Shown here piece by piece: positions 17,510 through 26,847 of a DNA stretch of 64,000 nt (position 1 is the stretch's first letter; each line of letters starts with the position of its first letter). Origin of the DNA: Compostimonas suwonensis (GTDB lineage Bacteria; Actinomycetota; Actinomycetes; Actinomycetales; Microbacteriaceae); contig NZ_PGFB01000002.1 of assembly GCF_002797855.1 (NCBI RefSeq), positions 124,001 through 188,000 of the forward strand, given 5' to 3'. Both the position numbers and the translations under genes were made by a program. The notes under the pieces were generated by a model, which worked only from the letters and a program-made list of their open reading frames with translations, was not told the origin of the DNA and made no database searches.

Positions 17510-17743
17510 GTTCCGTCTCGCACAGGCGCGTCGCGCCAACCCTTCGACGCTACACCGTGGCCTGACGCGGCCCTGTCGCCGAGGCATCCGGTGCGCGGTT
17601 TCGGGGATGAGACGCGCGACATGCGAACGAAATCCGTGGGTTCGCCGTGGCCGGACAATACGGTCGCAAGGACGCCGCGGTCTGCGAGACCGCCTTCTCG
17701 CGTCGCAATCCCCGCCGAACCCTCTTCTAGAAGTGGATCACCC

Positions 17744-18505
17744 ATGACCTCTCCCATCGAACCCCAGGCGCCGTCGATGACCGCTCGGCTCATCGCCGAG
17801 ATCGCCGGAACCTTCCTGCTCGTCTTCGGCCTCGTCGGCACCGCCGTCTTCTCGGCGGCGTTCCCGGGCGGCGACGCGGGCAACCCGCTCGGCGTCGGAT
17901 TCCTCGGAGTGGCGCTCGCGCTGGGCCTCACGGTCATGATCGGCGCCTTCGCGTTCGGCCCGATCTCGGGCGGCCACTTCAACCCGGCGGTCACGCTCGG
18001 CCTCGCCGCCGCCGGCCGCTTCTCGTGGAGGGACGTGATCGGCTACATCCTCGCGCAGCTCATCGGCGCGATCCTCGGTGCGACGGTGATCTTCGCCCTC
18101 GCCGCGAACGGCCCCTCGGGCTTCCTCGACTCCGCCGTCGCGGGCGGCTTCGTCTCGAACGGCTACGACGAGCTCTCGCCGGGCGGCTTCGGCATCGTCG
18201 CGGCGATCGTGATCGAGATCGTCATCACGGCGCTGTTCCTCTACGTCATCCTCGGGGTGACCCACACCCGCGCGACCGCCGGCTTCGCGCCCATCGCGAT
18301 CGGCTTCACGCTCACCCTGCTGCTGCTGGTCGCCATCCCGGTCGACAACGCCTCGATCAACCCCGCGCGCTCGATCGCGACCGCGATCTTCGGCGGCGGC
18401 GACTGGCTCGTGCAGCTCTGGGTGTTCATCGTGTTCCCGATCGTCGGAGCTCTCATCGCCGGCTTCAGCTACCGCTTCCTCTTCGACGGCCTCAAGCGCT
18501 CCTGA
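17744..18505 (+). CDS. Aquaporin (MIP family) with unusual selectivity filter
   Basis: A 253-aa channel with six membrane segments and both half-helix motifs, HFNPAVT and INPARS. It aligns closely with E. coli AqpZ as remembered (GGHFNPAVT, SNGYxExSPGG, GFAPIAIG). The aromatic/Arg filter differs: the Phe43 equivalent is Leu (GVALALGLTV), the His174 equivalent is Leu (TLTLLLLVAIP) and the Thr183 equivalent is Ala (DNASINPARS). Only the Arg is kept. Water passage and glycerol or other small-solute passage are both possible. The ATG at 17744 is preceded by a weak ribosome site. It is monocistronic and divergent from the MFS gene. Confidence 0.9.
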   Translation: MTSPIEPQAPSMTARLIAEIAGTFLLVFGLVGTAVFSAAFPGGDAGNPLGVGFLGVALALGLTVMIGAFAFGPISGGHFNPAVTLGLAAAGRFSWRDVIGYILAQLIGAILGATVIFALAANGPSGFLDSAVAGGFVSNGYDELSPGGFGIVAAIVIEIVITALFLYVILGVTHTRATAGFAPIAIGFTLTLLLLVAIPVDNASINPARSIATAIFGGGDWLVQLWVFIVFPIVGALIAGFSYRFLFDGLKRS

Positions 18506-18825
18506 CCCTCGTCCGCCGGGTCGCGGGCCCTCCTCGCATAGGTCGTCAGGGCGGCGATCGCCGACCACGAGACCCACCGCTGAGTGTTCCCGCGACCTGC
18601 CTGCGGGAGGGCTGAGGCGTCCGTTCCGTTGCGGAGGTCGTCGTCGTGGGCGTGGCTGTCGCGGGTGCTGTCGCTTGCGCTCGCTTACACAAAGAGGATG
18701 AACCTCTTTATAAAAAGGCACTTGGCTCGTTGGCGACAATCAGCGGCTATTAGGGCATCTTTCGCTATTTGACGAACCTCAGTGCTCGTGTGATACTCAA
18801 CCGTACGCAAAGAGGTTCAACAACT
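18506..18825. promoter_or_regulatory. Control region of the sugar-acid operon with GntR half-sites
   Basis: This is a 320-bp gene-free stretch. Its second half is AT-richer than the surroundings. It contains the inverted repeat AAAGAGGatgaaCCTCTTT (18691-18709). The 11-bp half-site TGAACCTCTTT from that repeat (18699-18709) recurs in the opposite orientation at 18809-18819, 7 bp before the ATG of the GntR gene. Two copies flanking the promoter area fit binding and looping or autorepression by the regulator at 18826 (inference). The first half shows no gene I can recognise. Confidence 0.7.
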
Positions 18826-19557
18826 ATGGCAAAGGAGCGATCGTTGGTCAAAGCGGCACCTGCGGATACCGCCTCGCGGCGCGCGATGACGCTCATCCGT
18901 CAAGGGATTGCAGAGGGACGCTTCGCGCCGTTGTCGCAACTGCCCCGAGAGATCGACCTTGCGGGCGAACTGGGAGTCTCACGCGGCGCTCTCCGCGAGG
19001 CGATCCGTGCGCTGGAGCTCGTCGGAATCCTGGAGAGCCGACACGGTTCGGGCACCTATGTCACGGGGCTGACCGCCGCTGACATCATCCGCAGTGCTGC
19101 GACCGACAACCTCCACATCGACGCGACCTCGGCGCTCGAGCTCATGGAGTTTCGCCGCGTGGTCGAGCCCGGTTCCATCGTTCTCGCCGCCGGATCCGCG
19201 AGCCCCGAGCAGATTCGCGAGATCCGCGCGATCTACGAAGCGAGTGAGCAGACCGACGACCCCGCCGTGTACCTCGAACTCGACAACGACCTGCATCGCG
19301 CGATCGTGCGTGCGAGCGGCAACTCGATCCTCACCTCGGTGATGGAGTCAGTCGCCTACGGAGCGGCCTGGGACCGCATGTGGTCTCTCGTGTTGCGTCC
19401 GACCATCCCGGAACGCACCCGTCGGGAGCACGAAAGCCTTGTGGTCGCGATCGAGACCGGCGACGTGCAACTCGCCCTTGCGACCGCTCAGGCGCATCTC
19501 GCCGCCGCCCAGCGGCAGGTGCGAGCCCGTTTCGACGATGCGAGCGAGGAGTCGTGA
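18826..19557 (+). CDS. GntR-family (FCD) regulator of the sugar-acid operon
   Basis: A 243-aa regulator. The winged helix includes LPREIDLAGELGVSRGALRE and the wing ILESRHGSGTYV. The FCD ligand domain shows LMEFRRVVEPGSIVLA and YLELDNDLHRAIVRASGN, with Asp and His metal-site residues. The ATG at 18826 is favoured because a longer frame from 18769 would start inside the operator region. It overlaps the next gene (GTGA), so it is the first gene of the operon. FCD regulators bind sugar acids such as gluconate or hexuronates, which fits the lactonase and dehydratase downstream. It likely recognises the TGAACCTCTTT sites. Confidence 0.88.
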   Translation: MAKERSLVKAAPADTASRRAMTLIRQGIAEGRFAPLSQLPREIDLAGELGVSRGALREAIRALELVGILESRHGSGTYVTGLTAADIIRSAATDNLHIDATSALELMEFRRVVEPGSIVLAAGSASPEQIREIRAIYEASEQTDDPAVYLELDNDLHRAIVRASGNSILTSVMESVAYGAAWDRMWSLVLRPTIPERTRREHESLVVAIETGDVQLALATAQAHLAAAQRQVRARFDDASEES

Positions 19558-20456
19558 CCAGAGTGCGCGACGCCCGCTTCGAGCTCCTCGGCGTCGACGA
19601 CAGAGACGCCCTCGGAGAAGGGCCGTGGTGGGACACCATCGGAGAACGGCTCTGGTGGGTCGACATCCGGGGTGCAGTGATCCGCAATGCGACTCTCGAC
19701 GGTGTTGAGGCCGCTCGCCTCCAGGCCCCGTCATCGGTCGGCTTCGCCGTGCCGGACGACACGGGAGGCCTGTTCGCCGGGCTTCGCGACGGCCTCTACC
19801 GACACACCGCGGTCGCCGGCTGGCGACAGGTCTGGGCAGGCGACTACGACTCGTCTGACCATCGCGTGAACGACGGCAAAAGCGATCGCCACGGAAATCT
19901 CTGGTTCGGCACGATGCATGATCCCGAGACGGAGCAGAGCAGCGCCTTTTATCGCACCGTCGACGGCCGGGTCGAGCGTGTCTTCTCCGGCGTCACGACC
20001 TCCAACGGGCTCGGCTGGGCTCCCGACGGGGGCACGTTCTACTACACCGACAGCCTCGCACGGAAGATCTGGGCATTCGACTGCGATCCCGAGTCTGGTG
20101 CGTTGTCGAACCGCCGGGTGTTCGCCGAAGACCCTCGTGGCTATGTTCCCGACGGGCTGACGGTCGATGCCGATGGAGCCGTCTGGGCCGCGAAATGGGA
20201 TGGCGGCAAAATCGTGCGCTATCGCCCCGACGGGACGACGGATGTCGAGCTGCGGCTGCCGGTGAGGCGACCCACGAGCGCCATGTTCGTCGGTGCCGAC
20301 CTCTCGACACTCGCCGTCACGAGCGCGAACCTCACGCCCGACGACGGGGAGCTCGCCGGCGCAGTCTTCCTCATCCCGACCACGACCAGCGGACTGCCCC
20401 AAACGCGCGCTCGCGTGGCGCCGGAAGGAGGGGCATCCCCAGCGATCACCGAATGA
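19554..20456 (+). CDS. SMP-30/gluconolactonase-family lactonase
   Basis: A 300-aa six-bladed propeller hydrolase. Metal-site residues typical of the family are visible: Glu in LGEGPWW, Asn in RVNDGKSD and TSNGLGWAPDG, and Asp in VPDGLTVDADG. Members hydrolyse aldono-lactones to aldonic acids. The GTG start at 19554 overlaps the regulator stop (GTGA), indicating translational coupling. In this operon it would open a sugar lactone before dehydration by the ManD-type enzyme at 25162. No signal peptide is seen, so it is cytoplasmic. The exact lactone is unknown. Confidence 0.9.
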   Translation: MTRVRDARFELLGVDDRDALGEGPWWDTIGERLWWVDIRGAVIRNATLDGVEAARLQAPSSVGFAVPDDTGGLFAGLRDGLYRHTAVAGWRQVWAGDYDSSDHRVNDGKSDRHGNLWFGTMHDPETEQSSAFYRTVDGRVERVFSGVTTSNGLGWAPDGGTFYYTDSLARKIWAFDCDPESGALSNRRVFAEDPRGYVPDGLTVDADGAVWAAKWDGGKIVRYRPDGTTDVELRLPVRRPTSAMFVGADLSTLAVTSANLTPDDGELAGAVFLIPTTTSGLPQTRARVAPEGGASPAITE

Positions 20457-20535
20457 TCGGCCGTCCCCGACGGCCAGACGATCACCGTCGACGTCATCAT
20501 CAGAACCACAGCAGTTACCTGGAGGTAACCCCCTC

Positions 20536-21621
20536 ATGAAGACCACCCACTCGCGGGCGCTGCGCCGAGGCATCGCCACCGCAGCGGCCCTCACCACGGT
20601 CGCGCTCATCACAGCCGGATGCTCCACCGCGGGCACGCCCGAGGGCACCGGCGCCGCCGGCGACTCCTCGTACATGGTCGCGCCCAAGGACGGCAAGCTC
20701 ACCGTCGGCTTCTCGAACTCCTTCGCCGGCAATGCGTTCCGCACGCAGATGATCTATGAGCTGCAAGACGAGGCGGCGAAGATGTCCGACGACGTCGCCG
20801 ACCTCATCGTCACCGATGCCAACAACTCGGTGGACAAGCAGCTCTCCGACATCAACGACCTCCTGACCAAGGGCGTCGACATCCTGCTCATCGACGCGGC
20901 ATCCGAGACGGCCCTGAACAGCGCCGTGCAGCGTGCATGGCAGCAGGGCGTGCTCGTGGTGTCATTCGACAACACGGTCTCGAGCGAGCACTCGATCACC
21001 GTCAACACCGATCAGACCGAGTTCGGCCAGATCGGCGGGGAATGGCTCGCCTCGAAGCTCACGAGCGGTGACACCGTCGTGACACTCGACGGCACGTCCG
21101 GCAGCCCTGTCAACGATGCGCGGCTCACGGGCGCGACGGATGAGCTCGACGCGGCCGGAGTTTCCGTCGTCGGCAGTGCCGACACCGATTGGGATCAGGC
21201 GAAAGGGCAGTCGGCGGCGGCAGACCTGCTCTCGGCGAATCCTGACATCGCGGGAATCTACTCGCAGGGTGGTGGACCGAGCCTCGGTGCGCTGAACGCC
21301 ATCGAGCAGCGCGGATCCGCTCTCGTCCCGATCACGGGCGAGGGATACAACGGCTTCCTCAAGAAGTGGAAGGAGCTGAAGGACAGCCAGGGCTGGGAGT
21401 CCATCGCCCCCTCGAACCCGCCCTATCTCGGCGCGATCGCGCTCGACTACGCGGTGAAGGCGGTGCGAGGCGAGGATCCGGGACAGGCTCCGCACATCGA
21501 CCTGCCGGTCATCACGCAGGACACACTGGAGGACTATGTCCGGCCTGACCTCCCGGACGCCTTCTTCCTGCCGACCCAGCTGTCGGAGGAGTCCATCCAG
21601 AAGTACTACGGCGGCAACTGA
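20536..21621 (+). CDS. Sugar ABC transporter substrate-binding lipoprotein
   Basis: A 361-aa periplasmic-binding protein of the ribose/galactose type (Peripla_BP_4-like). The N-terminus has a positively charged signal peptide and the lipobox LITAGCS, so the mature protein is lipid-anchored at Cys29. The ligand-binding start KLTVGFSNSFAGNAFR and DILLIDAASETAL are characteristic. The ATG at 20536 follows GGAGGT. It delivers sugar to the RbsA-type transporter encoded directly downstream. Substrate identity is not readable; by context it is a sugar or sugar acid that can be turned into an aldonate. Confidence 0.93.
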   Translation: MKTTHSRALRRGIATAAALTTVALITAGCSTAGTPEGTGAAGDSSYMVAPKDGKLTVGFSNSFAGNAFRTQMIYELQDEAAKMSDDVADLIVTDANNSVDKQLSDINDLLTKGVDILLIDAASETALNSAVQRAWQQGVLVVSFDNTVSSEHSITVNTDQTEFGQIGGEWLASKLTSGDTVVTLDGTSGSPVNDARLTGATDELDAAGVSVVGSADTDWDQAKGQSAAADLLSANPDIAGIYSQGGGPSLGALNAIEQRGSALVPITGEGYNGFLKKWKELKDSQGWESIAPSNPPYLGAIALDYAVKAVRGEDPGQAPHIDLPVITQDTLEDYVRPDLPDAFFLPTQLSEESIQKYYGGN

Positions 21622-21624
21622 CCG

Positions 21625-23163
21625 ATGAGCGATCGTCGTCAGGCGGACTCGGAGCTCGGCCCTGTGGTCGAGCTCCGAGGGGTGCGCAAGAGTTTTGGCG
21701 GAGTGCACGCGCTCAAGGGAGTCGACCTCGTTGTGCCATCCGGAACCGTGATCGGTCTCGCCGGTGAGAACGGGGCGGGCAAGTCGACCCTCCTGAAGGT
21801 CTTGTCGGGCATCTACCAGCCGGACGCCGGCGAGGTGCTCTACGACGGCATCCGCCAGACGAACCTGATGCCGGCGACCGCCCGTGCCGCAGGCATCGCA
21901 GCCGTGGCACAGGAGCTTTCGCTCTTCGAGCACCTGCCGGTCGGAGAGAACATCCTGATCGGCCAGGAGCCGATGCGGGGTCCTTTTGTGAACGCCGCGA
22001 AGCGCGACAGGATGGCCGCGGACGCGCTCGTCGAGGTCGGGTCGACTGTCTCCGTGCACGACATGGTCCGCGACCTCGAGTTCGCGGAACGCCAGCTCGT
22101 TGAGATCGCGAAGGCCCTCGTGTCGCAGCCGAGGGTCTTGATCCTCGACGAGCCGACCTCGGGGCTGCGCGAGTCGGAGGTGGATCGGCTGCTCGAGCTC
22201 ATCAGGCGGCTCAGAGAACGCGGCACCAGCGTTGTGTTCATCACTCACCGCCTGAGCGAGATGTTCGCGGTCTGCGACACCTTCACCGTCTTGAAAGACG
22301 GCGAGTCGGTCGCGAGCCGGGCGGCGTCCGATATCGACGCAGACACCCTCGTGAGCCTGATGGTCGGTCGCAAGCTCGAGGCGCTGTTTCCCTCGAAAGA
22401 CGTGCACTACAGCGGCCCGACGGATGTCCCGTTACTGTCGGCACGCGAGTTCAGCGTCATCGGAACCCGCGTCAAAGACATCTCGCTCGACCTCCGGCCC
22501 GGTGAGATCGTCGGGATCGCGGGCCTTGCCGGGAACGGCCAGAACGATCTTCTCGAGGGACTGGCGGGAATCCGTGCGTCGAAGGGAGAGCTGCGAGTCG
22601 GGTCGGCAGCCGGACCGTTCCGCAATCCACGGAAGGCGTTGCGTGCGGGGGTCTCCCTTGTGCCTGAGGATCGCAAGCGGCACGGCCTCGTGCTCGCGTT
22701 CTCGATCTTCAAGAATCTCACGCTCCCGACCCTGCCGGCGTTCTCCCGAGCCGGCGTGCTCTCCTCTCGCAAGGAGCAGGCGGCGGCGACGACGAGCATC
22801 ACCGCCATGGCGATCCGTCCCCCTGACGGCAGCCTCATCGCAGGCGGCCTGTCAGGCGGGAACCAACAGAAGATCGTCATCGGCAGAACCCTGCTGGCCG
22901 ACCCCTCCGTGTACCTCTTCGCCGATCCCACCCGGGGCATCGACGTCGGCACCAAATACGAGATCTACGTGCTCATGCGCAGACTCGCGGCCGAAGGCAA
23001 GGGGATCGTGCTGATGTCCACCGATCTCAGCGAGACCATCGGCGTGTGCGATCGAGTGCTCGTGATCTCGGGCGGACGGATCGTGGCCGAGCTCGCGGGC
23101 GAGCGGCTGACGGAGGAAGAAGTGACAAAAGCCTCCTTCGAGGCAGGAACGGAGGCGGCATGA
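21625..23163 (+). CDS. RbsA-type double ATPase of the sugar ABC transporter
   Basis: A 512-aa protein with two ABC domains. The first has Walker A GENGAGKST and Walker B LILDEPTSGL, but its signature reads LEFAERQLVEIAKAL. The second has a degenerate Walker A (GLAGNGQNDLL), a normal LSGGNQQKIVIG signature and FADPTRGIDVGT, with Asp in place of the usual Walker B Glu. Such asymmetry is normal for RbsA/MglA/XylG proteins. It begins 3 bp after the binding-protein stop and overlaps the first permease (ATGA). It powers import through the permeases at 23160 and 24122. Confidence 0.93.
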   Translation: MSDRRQADSELGPVVELRGVRKSFGGVHALKGVDLVVPSGTVIGLAGENGAGKSTLLKVLSGIYQPDAGEVLYDGIRQTNLMPATARAAGIAAVAQELSLFEHLPVGENILIGQEPMRGPFVNAAKRDRMAADALVEVGSTVSVHDMVRDLEFAERQLVEIAKALVSQPRVLILDEPTSGLRESEVDRLLELIRRLRERGTSVVFITHRLSEMFAVCDTFTVLKDGESVASRAASDIDADTLVSLMVGRKLEALFPSKDVHYSGPTDVPLLSAREFSVIGTRVKDISLDLRPGEIVGIAGLAGNGQNDLLEGLAGIRASKGELRVGSAAGPFRNPRKALRAGVSLVPEDRKRHGLVLAFSIFKNLTLPTLPAFSRAGVLSSRKEQAAATTSITAMAIRPPDGSLIAGGLSGGNQQKIVIGRTLLADPSVYLFADPTRGIDVGTKYEIYVLMRRLAAEGKGIVLMSTDLSETIGVCDRVLVISGGRIVAELAGERLTEEEVTKASFEAGTEAA

Positions 23164-24125
23164 TCTCCGCGTTCACCCGGTACGTCCGGCGCGAGCCGTC
23201 AGCACTGATCGCGTACGGAGTGCTCGCCGTCATCCTCGTCGTCTGGGTGGTGGCGACCCCCAACCTCGGCATCGTGTCGGTGACCAACACCTTCGCACAG
23301 AAGCTGCCGTTGGCCTTGGCCGCGATCGGGGCAACGATCGTGATCGTCTCGAAAGGCATCGACCTCTCGATCGGCGGCACTCTCACCCTTGTGAACGTCA
23401 TCGTCGCCAACGGCACGATCGTCGGTGGCGACCTCGTCATCTGGATCGTGATCGCGATGGTGGTCGCTCTTCTCGCCGGGGCGGTGAACGGCTTCCTGGT
23501 AGCAGTGTTGGGCCTTCCCGCATTGATCGTCACCCTGGCCACGCAGTCGGTGATGCTGGGCATCGCGCTCTACATCCTGCCGACGCCCGGCGGCGAGCTT
23601 CCCGTCTGGTTCACGAACCTCCCGCTACAGCTCGTCGGCCCGATCCCGCTCGTGATCCTGCTCTTCATCGTGATCCCGCTCGTGCTCTGGTGGCCGATCC
23701 GGCGCAGTCGTTTCGGCACCGCCCTGTACGCCGTCGGAAACGATGAGGGCGCTGCCTTCACCAGCGGGGTCGCGGTGGTGCGCACAACGTTCCTCGCCTA
23801 TGTGCTCGCTGCATTCTTCGCCGGTCTCGGAGGTCTCTTCATCACCATGAACGCCGGCTCGGGCGACCCGTCGATCGGGGTTCCTTACACACTCAACGCG
23901 ATCGCGGCGGCCGTGATCGGAGGCGTCGCGCTTTCCGGAGGGCGGGGAACCATCGCCGGCCCCATCGCCGGAGCGCTCGTACTCAGCTTCATCAACAACC
24001 TGCTCTTCTCGCTCGGAGTCAACACGTACTGGCAGTACCTCGTGACAGGGGTGCTGCTGATCGGCGCCCTCGCGATCCCCTACGTGATCCGGCGGCTGCG
24101 GCAGAGGAAGGCGGCGCTCGTATGA
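23160..24125 (+). CDS. RbsC-type sugar ABC permease (first)
   Basis: A 321-aa permease of the BPD_transp_2 family with about eight to ten membrane segments. The family block VSKGIDLSIGGTLTLVNVI and the coupling region FGTALYAVGNDEGAAFTSGV are clear, as is AAAVIGGVALSGGRGTIAG. It starts at the ATG at 23160, overlapping the ATPase stop by 4 bp, and its own stop overlaps the next permease (ATGA). It pairs with the second permease to form a heterodimeric channel, as in other two-permease CUT2 systems. Confidence 0.92.
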   Translation: MISAFTRYVRREPSALIAYGVLAVILVVWVVATPNLGIVSVTNTFAQKLPLALAAIGATIVIVSKGIDLSIGGTLTLVNVIVANGTIVGGDLVIWIVIAMVVALLAGAVNGFLVAVLGLPALIVTLATQSVMLGIALYILPTPGGELPVWFTNLPLQLVGPIPLVILLFIVIPLVLWWPIRRSRFGTALYAVGNDEGAAFTSGVAVVRTTFLAYVLAAFFAGLGGLFITMNAGSGDPSIGVPYTLNAIAAAVIGGVALSGGRGTIAGPIAGALVLSFINNLLFSLGVNTYWQYLVTGVLLIGALAIPYVIRRLRQRKAALV

Positions 24126-25123
24126 CGAACACCGGCATCGATCCCATCCCGTCAGCCGACGTGAGCGCACGGCGACCGGCATTCCTCACGGGGGAGCGAC
24201 TTCGCCTCGTGCTGCCGTTCGCGTCGCTCGTCGTGCTCTACGTCATCACGGTTCTGGTTTCGCCGGGCTATCTGGAAGGCGCGCAGATCGGGAGCCTGCT
24301 GCAACTCGCCACGATCCTCGGGATCGTGGCGATCGGGCAGACGCTCGTGATCCTGATCGGAGGCATCGACCTCTCGGTCGGAGCCGTCGTCACTCTGAGC
24401 AACCTGCTCACCGCCGCGATCCTCGACGGCGACGACGCGAACCTGCCGCTCGCTCTGCTCGTGTCGCTCGCTGTCGGCGCGCTCGTGGGGCTCGTCAACG
24501 GCGGGATCATCACTCTGATCAAGATTCCCGATCTCGTGGCCACTCTCGCGACGATGACGGTTGTCGTCGGCGTGGGCTACCTCATCACCAACGGCAGTCC
24601 GCGCGGCTCGTCGAGCGGTGCGCTGAACTGGTTTGTGACCGGCAGGTTCGCTGGCTTTCTCACCTCCGGGTTCCTGCTCTGGGCGGTACTCGCCGCGGTG
24701 ACGATCTTCGTGCTGCGCAAGACGGTCTTTGGCCGTCGTGTCTACGCGGTCGGGCTCAACCGCGAGGCCAGTCACTTCGCCGCCGTGCCGGTGACTCGCA
24801 CGATCGTGACGCTCTACGTCGTCTCGGGCGTCGCCGCTGGGTTGGCCGGATTCCTGCTCACCGGCTACACCGGCTCGAGCTATCTCGGGTCGGGAACGAG
24901 CTACCAATTGTCGACGATCGCCGCTGTCGTGCTCGGCGGCACGAGCATCTTCGGCGGTAAGGGCGGCTACACCGGAACCATCGCGGGTGTGCTGATCACC
25001 GTGCTGCTCCTGAGCATCCTGAGGGTCGTCGGAATTCCGCAGGCCGGGCAGAACATTGCCTACGGCCTGGTCATCCTGCTCATGCTCATCCTGTTCAGCG
25101 CGCGGACCATCCGTCGTCGCTGA
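24122..25123 (+). CDS. RbsC-type sugar ABC permease (second)
   Basis: A 333-aa BPD_transp_2 permease. Hallmarks are [39 protein letters not shown] and [19 protein letters not shown]. The start ATG at 24122 overlaps the stop of the first permease. It is clearly different in sequence from that permease, so the pair is not a recent duplication. The ManD-type gene starts 38 bp after its stop, still within the operon. Confidence 0.92.
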   Translation: MTNTGIDPIPSADVSARRPAFLTGERLRLVLPFASLVVLYVITVLVSPGYLEGAQIGSLLQLATILGIVAIGQTLVILIGGIDLSVGAVVTLSNLLTAAILDGDDANLPLALLVSLAVGALVGLVNGGIITLIKIPDLVATLATMTVVVGVGYLITNGSPRGSSSGALNWFVTGRFAGFLTSGFLLWAVLAAVTIFVLRKTVFGRRVYAVGLNREASHFAAVPVTRTIVTLYVVSGVAAGLAGFLLTGYTGSSYLGSGTSYQLSTIAAVVLGGTSIFGGKGGYTGTIAGVLITVLLLSILRVVGIPQAGQNIAYGLVILLMLILFSARTIRRR

Positions 25124-25161
25124 GCCGCATTCCACTCATATCCGCAACACGAAAGACACGA

Positions 25162-26388
25162 ATGAAAATCGACAAAGCCGAAGTGATCGTCACGAGCCCG
25201 GGACGGAATTTCGTCACGCTGCGCCTCACGACCTCGGACGGAGTCGTCGGTATCGGCGACGCCACTCTGAACGGCCGTGAACTCGCTGTCGCCGCCTACC
25301 TGAACGAGCATGTCGTCCCACTTCTCATCGGACGTGAGGCGAACAACATCGAGGACACCTGGCAGTATCTCTACCGCGGCGGATACTGGCGGCGAGGGCC
25401 GGTCACGATGGCCGCCATCGCCGCGGTCGACGTGGCCCTGTGGGACATCAAGGGCAAACTGGCGGGATTGCCCGTGTATCAGCTGCTCGGAGGGGCATCA
25501 CGTACAGGAGCGCTCGCCTACGGGCACGCGTCGGGGAGCGACATCCCGGCTCTGTTCGATTCGATCAATGAACACCTGGCGCTGGGGTACCGCGCCGTAC
25601 GCATTCAGACCGGGGTGCCGGGACTGGGGCAGATCTACGGCGTCGCTGACGCGACCAAAAAGGGCACGCGCTACGACTACGAGCCGGCCCAGCGTTCGGC
25701 TCTTCCCAGCGAGGAGACCTGGGACACCCGTGCCTATCTGCGTCACGTACCCACGGTGTTCGAGGCCGTGCGCAACGAGTTCGGTCCGGAACTCCCGCTT
25801 CTTCACGATGGCCATCACCGGATGACCCCCAATCAGGCTGCCATCCTCGGAAAGTCGCTCGAGCCCTATGACGTGTTCTGGCTGGAGGACTGCACACCGG
25901 CGGAGAACCAGGAGGCGCTCCGTCGCGTGCGTTCGCAGACGACCACGCCGCTCGCCATCGGCGAGATCTTCAACACCGTCTACGACTACCAGACGTTGAT
26001 CACCGAGCAGCTGATCGACTACGTGCGCTCGGCGGTGACGCATACCGGCGGGATCACCGCTCTGAAGAAGATCATGGAGTTCGCCGCGATCTATCAGATC
26101 AAGTCGGGCTTCCACGGTCCGACCGACATCTCGCCGGTGGGAATGGCAGCGGCGCTGCATCTGGACCTCTCGATCCACAACTTCGGGATCCAGGAGTACA
26201 TGCGGCATTCACCCGAGACCCTCGAGGTATTCCAGACCAGCTACACATTCGAGAACGGGCTGCTCCATCCGAGCGATGCACCCGGTCTTGGCGTGGAGCT
26301 GAACGTGGAGGCGGCGGCGAAGTTCGAGTACTCAACGGCGTACCTTCCGGTGAACCGTCTCACCGACGGGACCATGCACGACTGGTGA
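25162..26388 (+). CDS. ManD-type sugar-acid dehydratase (enolase superfamily)
   Basis: A 408-aa mandelate racemase/muconate lactonizing-type protein of the D-mannonate/D-gluconate dehydratase subgroup. The N-terminal capping domain ends in [18 protein letters not shown]. Metal ligands are Asp in [10 protein letters not shown], Glu in [12 protein letters not shown] and Glu in [20 protein letters not shown] supplies the conserved His, and the QTGVPGL loop near residue 152 is typical of ManD. It would convert an aldonate to 2-keto-3-deoxygluconate. It is last in the operon. KDG kinase and aldolase are not in the window. The choice between mannonate and gluconate cannot be settled here. Confidence 0.88.
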   Translation: MKIDKAEVIVTSPGRNFVTLRLTTSDGVVGIGDATLNGRELAVAAYLNEHVVPLLIGREANNIEDTWQYLYRGGYWRRGPVTMAAIAAVDVALWDIKGKLAGLPVYQLLGGASRTGALAYGHASGSDIPALFDSINEHLALGYRAVRIQTGVPGLGQIYGVADATKKGTRYDYEPAQRSALPSEETWDTRAYLRHVPTVFEAVRNEFGPELPLLHDGHHRMTPNQAAILGKSLEPYDVFWLEDCTPAENQEALRRVRSQTTTPLAIGEIFNTVYDYQTLITEQLIDYVRSAVTHTGGITALKKIMEFAAIYQIKSGFHGPTDISPVGMAAALHLDLSIHNFGIQEYMRHSPETLEVFQTSYTFENGLLHPSDAPGLGVELNVEAAAKFEYSTAYLPVNRLTDGTMHDW

Positions 26389-26780
26389 TTCCGGGAGCGG
26401 ACGCGTTCGCTCTGTGAGCCACAACGAACAGCACGCACTCGCGAGGCGAGCGCGACGTTCAGCAGGCCGTATCCGAGGCTCCGCCCACGGTCATCTGACT
26501 TCTCGAGGTCCGATACGTGAGATCGCGCACGATTCGCGATTGGTGTGTGACGCCGAAAACGAGGGTGCGGGCTGGCGCTTCTACGACCACGGGCTCAGAT
26601 GCGTCGCAGAGTTGGATGTCATCTTCGTTATTAGAGGATGAGGTCGATCGCGTTATGGCAGCCCAAGGAGTCGATGACTTTCTTGGAGCGCAGAATATTC
26701 AGTTCCCTTCCCTCAAGGGTTTCACCAGGATGCAGAGGAGTCGTGGCGGCACGGGGCGGCGTCGTGTTAAACCAGGAAAG
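26389..26780. other. Gene-free stretch downstream of the sugar-acid operon
   Basis: Open frames here are short, lack ribosome sites and do not resemble any protein family I know. Base composition is lower in GC than the flanks, especially 26600-26720. The stretch lies between a catabolic operon and a tRNA gene, so it could be decayed mobile or operon-boundary DNA. I see no attachment-site duplication of the tRNA 3' end within it. Confidence 0.5.
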
Positions 26781-26800
26781 GCCTCGGGCGATCCCGAGGC
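26781..26800 (-). terminator. Terminator downstream of tRNA-Leu
   Basis: A perfect 8-bp stem GCCTCGGG / CCCGAGGC with a 4-base loop, followed on the minus strand by CTTTCC. A second small hairpin (TGCCGCaaaGCGGCA) lies just before it, at 26801-26815. The position, 48-67 bp past the tRNA 3' end, fits a tRNA transcript terminator. Confidence 0.65.
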
Positions 26801-26847
26801 TGCCGCAAAGCGGCACCGACTGTCTCAACCAGTACTGATTCTTCGTG

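Noticed and set aside
15368-17743. A long plus-strand frame leading into the aquaporin
   Set aside because: It is antisense to the phosphatase and MFS genes. The aquaporin begins at the ATG at 17744.
26395-26412. A GAGCG...CGCTC hairpin after the ManD-type gene as an operon terminator
   Set aside because: The stem is 5 bp, the loop 8 bases and no T-run follows, so the evidence is too weak to annotate.
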